Shown in pieces: positions 13,425-13,542 of a stretch of DNA of 13,542 nucleotides; positions within the stretch are counted from its first letter, which is position 1, and each line of letters starts with the position of its first letter. This DNA is from Thermocaproicibacter sp036741535 (GTDB lineage Bacteria > Bacillota > Clostridia > Oscillospirales > Acutalibacteraceae). The stretch spans positions 1 through 13,542 of the forward strand of contig DAINSB010000053.1 of the NCBI GenBank assembly GCA_036741535.1, given 5' to 3'. The notes beneath the pieces were generated by a model that was given only the letters and a program-made list of their open reading frames with translations, was not told where the DNA came from and searched no databases. Made by a program: the position numbers and the translations under genes.

Positions 13425-13542
13425 TCAATGTTGGCGATATAAAAATAAGGAACCTCTGAACAAAAGAAATGTTTTAAAGCACAAACACACATCATGTTCA
13501 TTGGCGGCAGTCACTTCTATCGTGTGAACCAGCCCGCTGCCG
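13425..13542 (-). pseudogene. IS5/IS4-type transposase fragment, truncated
   Basis: On the minus strand, entering from the right edge (frame from base 13541), the sequence reads GSGLVHTIEVTAANEHDV. This is the characteristic G-LVH---VT-AN-HDV strand pair of the IS5/IS4-group DDE domain, just before the second catalytic aspartate. After HDV (about base 13488) homology stops and the frame ends at a TGA (13427-13425) after 20 unrelated residues, so the second D and the E are missing. The rest of the gene would lie beyond the window. The 130 bases from the PFOR stop to this fragment contain no gene I can support. The family call is by memory of the motif. Confidence 0.55.

Noticed and set aside
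13494..13542. Possible gene start on the plus strand at the right edge (ATG at 13494)
   Set aside because: There is no ribosome binding site and only 16 codons are visible, while the opposite strand shows a clear IS5/IS4 transposase motif in the same bases.
1..13542. CRISPR arrays, tRNA or rRNA genes, and defence systems
   Set aside because: I looked for spaced direct repeats, tRNA-like cloverleaf arms and defence-type domains and saw none.

Overview
The window carries a compact anaerobic catabolic locus of about 12 kb, bounded on both sides by pieces of broken transposase genes. Single-chain pyruvate:ferredoxin oxidoreductase, a clostridial-type ferredoxin, strong AGGAGG-like ribosome binding sites and a consensus sigma-70-type promoter suggest an anaerobic, fermentative bacterium. 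A GC-rich member of the Clostridia is my best guess, but no rRNA or other marker is present to prove it. The operon genes look clearly more GC-rich than the control region and the two flanks.

Layout. The left edge (1-179) is the N-terminal part of an IS3-type transposase that breaks off; 180-399 is unresolved. A minus-strand HpcH/HpaI-type aldolase (400-1167) is divergent from a plus-strand IclR-family regulator (1615-2412). The roughly 450-base region between them holds a perfect 15-base palindrome over the likely aldolase promoter and a textbook promoter facing the regulator. The regulator is followed by a tight plus-strand run: a divergent NadC/ModD-like phosphoribosyltransferase homologue (2495-3295), a MoCF/CinA-N domain protein with a histidine-rich tail (3297-4226), a 2-keto-4-pentenoate hydratase/FAH-type enzyme (4245-5018), a 2x[4Fe-4S] plus BFD-type [2Fe-2S] ferredoxin (5102-5719), a divergent LarA-type nickel-pincer enzyme homologue (5722-7188), a BenE-type carboxylate permease (7214-8446), an M24 (creatinase/prolidase-fold) protein without its metal ligands (8539-9690), and full-length PFOR (9768-13292). 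The right edge is a minus-strand fragment of an IS5/IS4-type transposase.

How the genes may work together (inference): BenE imports an aromatic or hydroxy carboxylate; the LarA-like, M24-like and hydratase proteins convert it to a 4-hydroxy-2-oxo acid; the aldolase releases pyruvate and an aldehyde; PFOR oxidises pyruvate to acetyl-CoA and passes electrons to the adjacent ferredoxin. IclR would sense the substrate. No oxygenase is present, so the hydratase/aldolase pair, familiar from aerobic meta-cleavage pathways, would be fed by a non-oxygenolytic route.

The most unusual point is that a LarA homologue shares an operon with two proteins whose families handle pyridine nucleotides or cofactor nucleotides (NadC-like, MoCF/CinA-N). 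Several proteins have lost the hallmark residues of their families while keeping the fold, which suggests chemistry not covered by current annotation.
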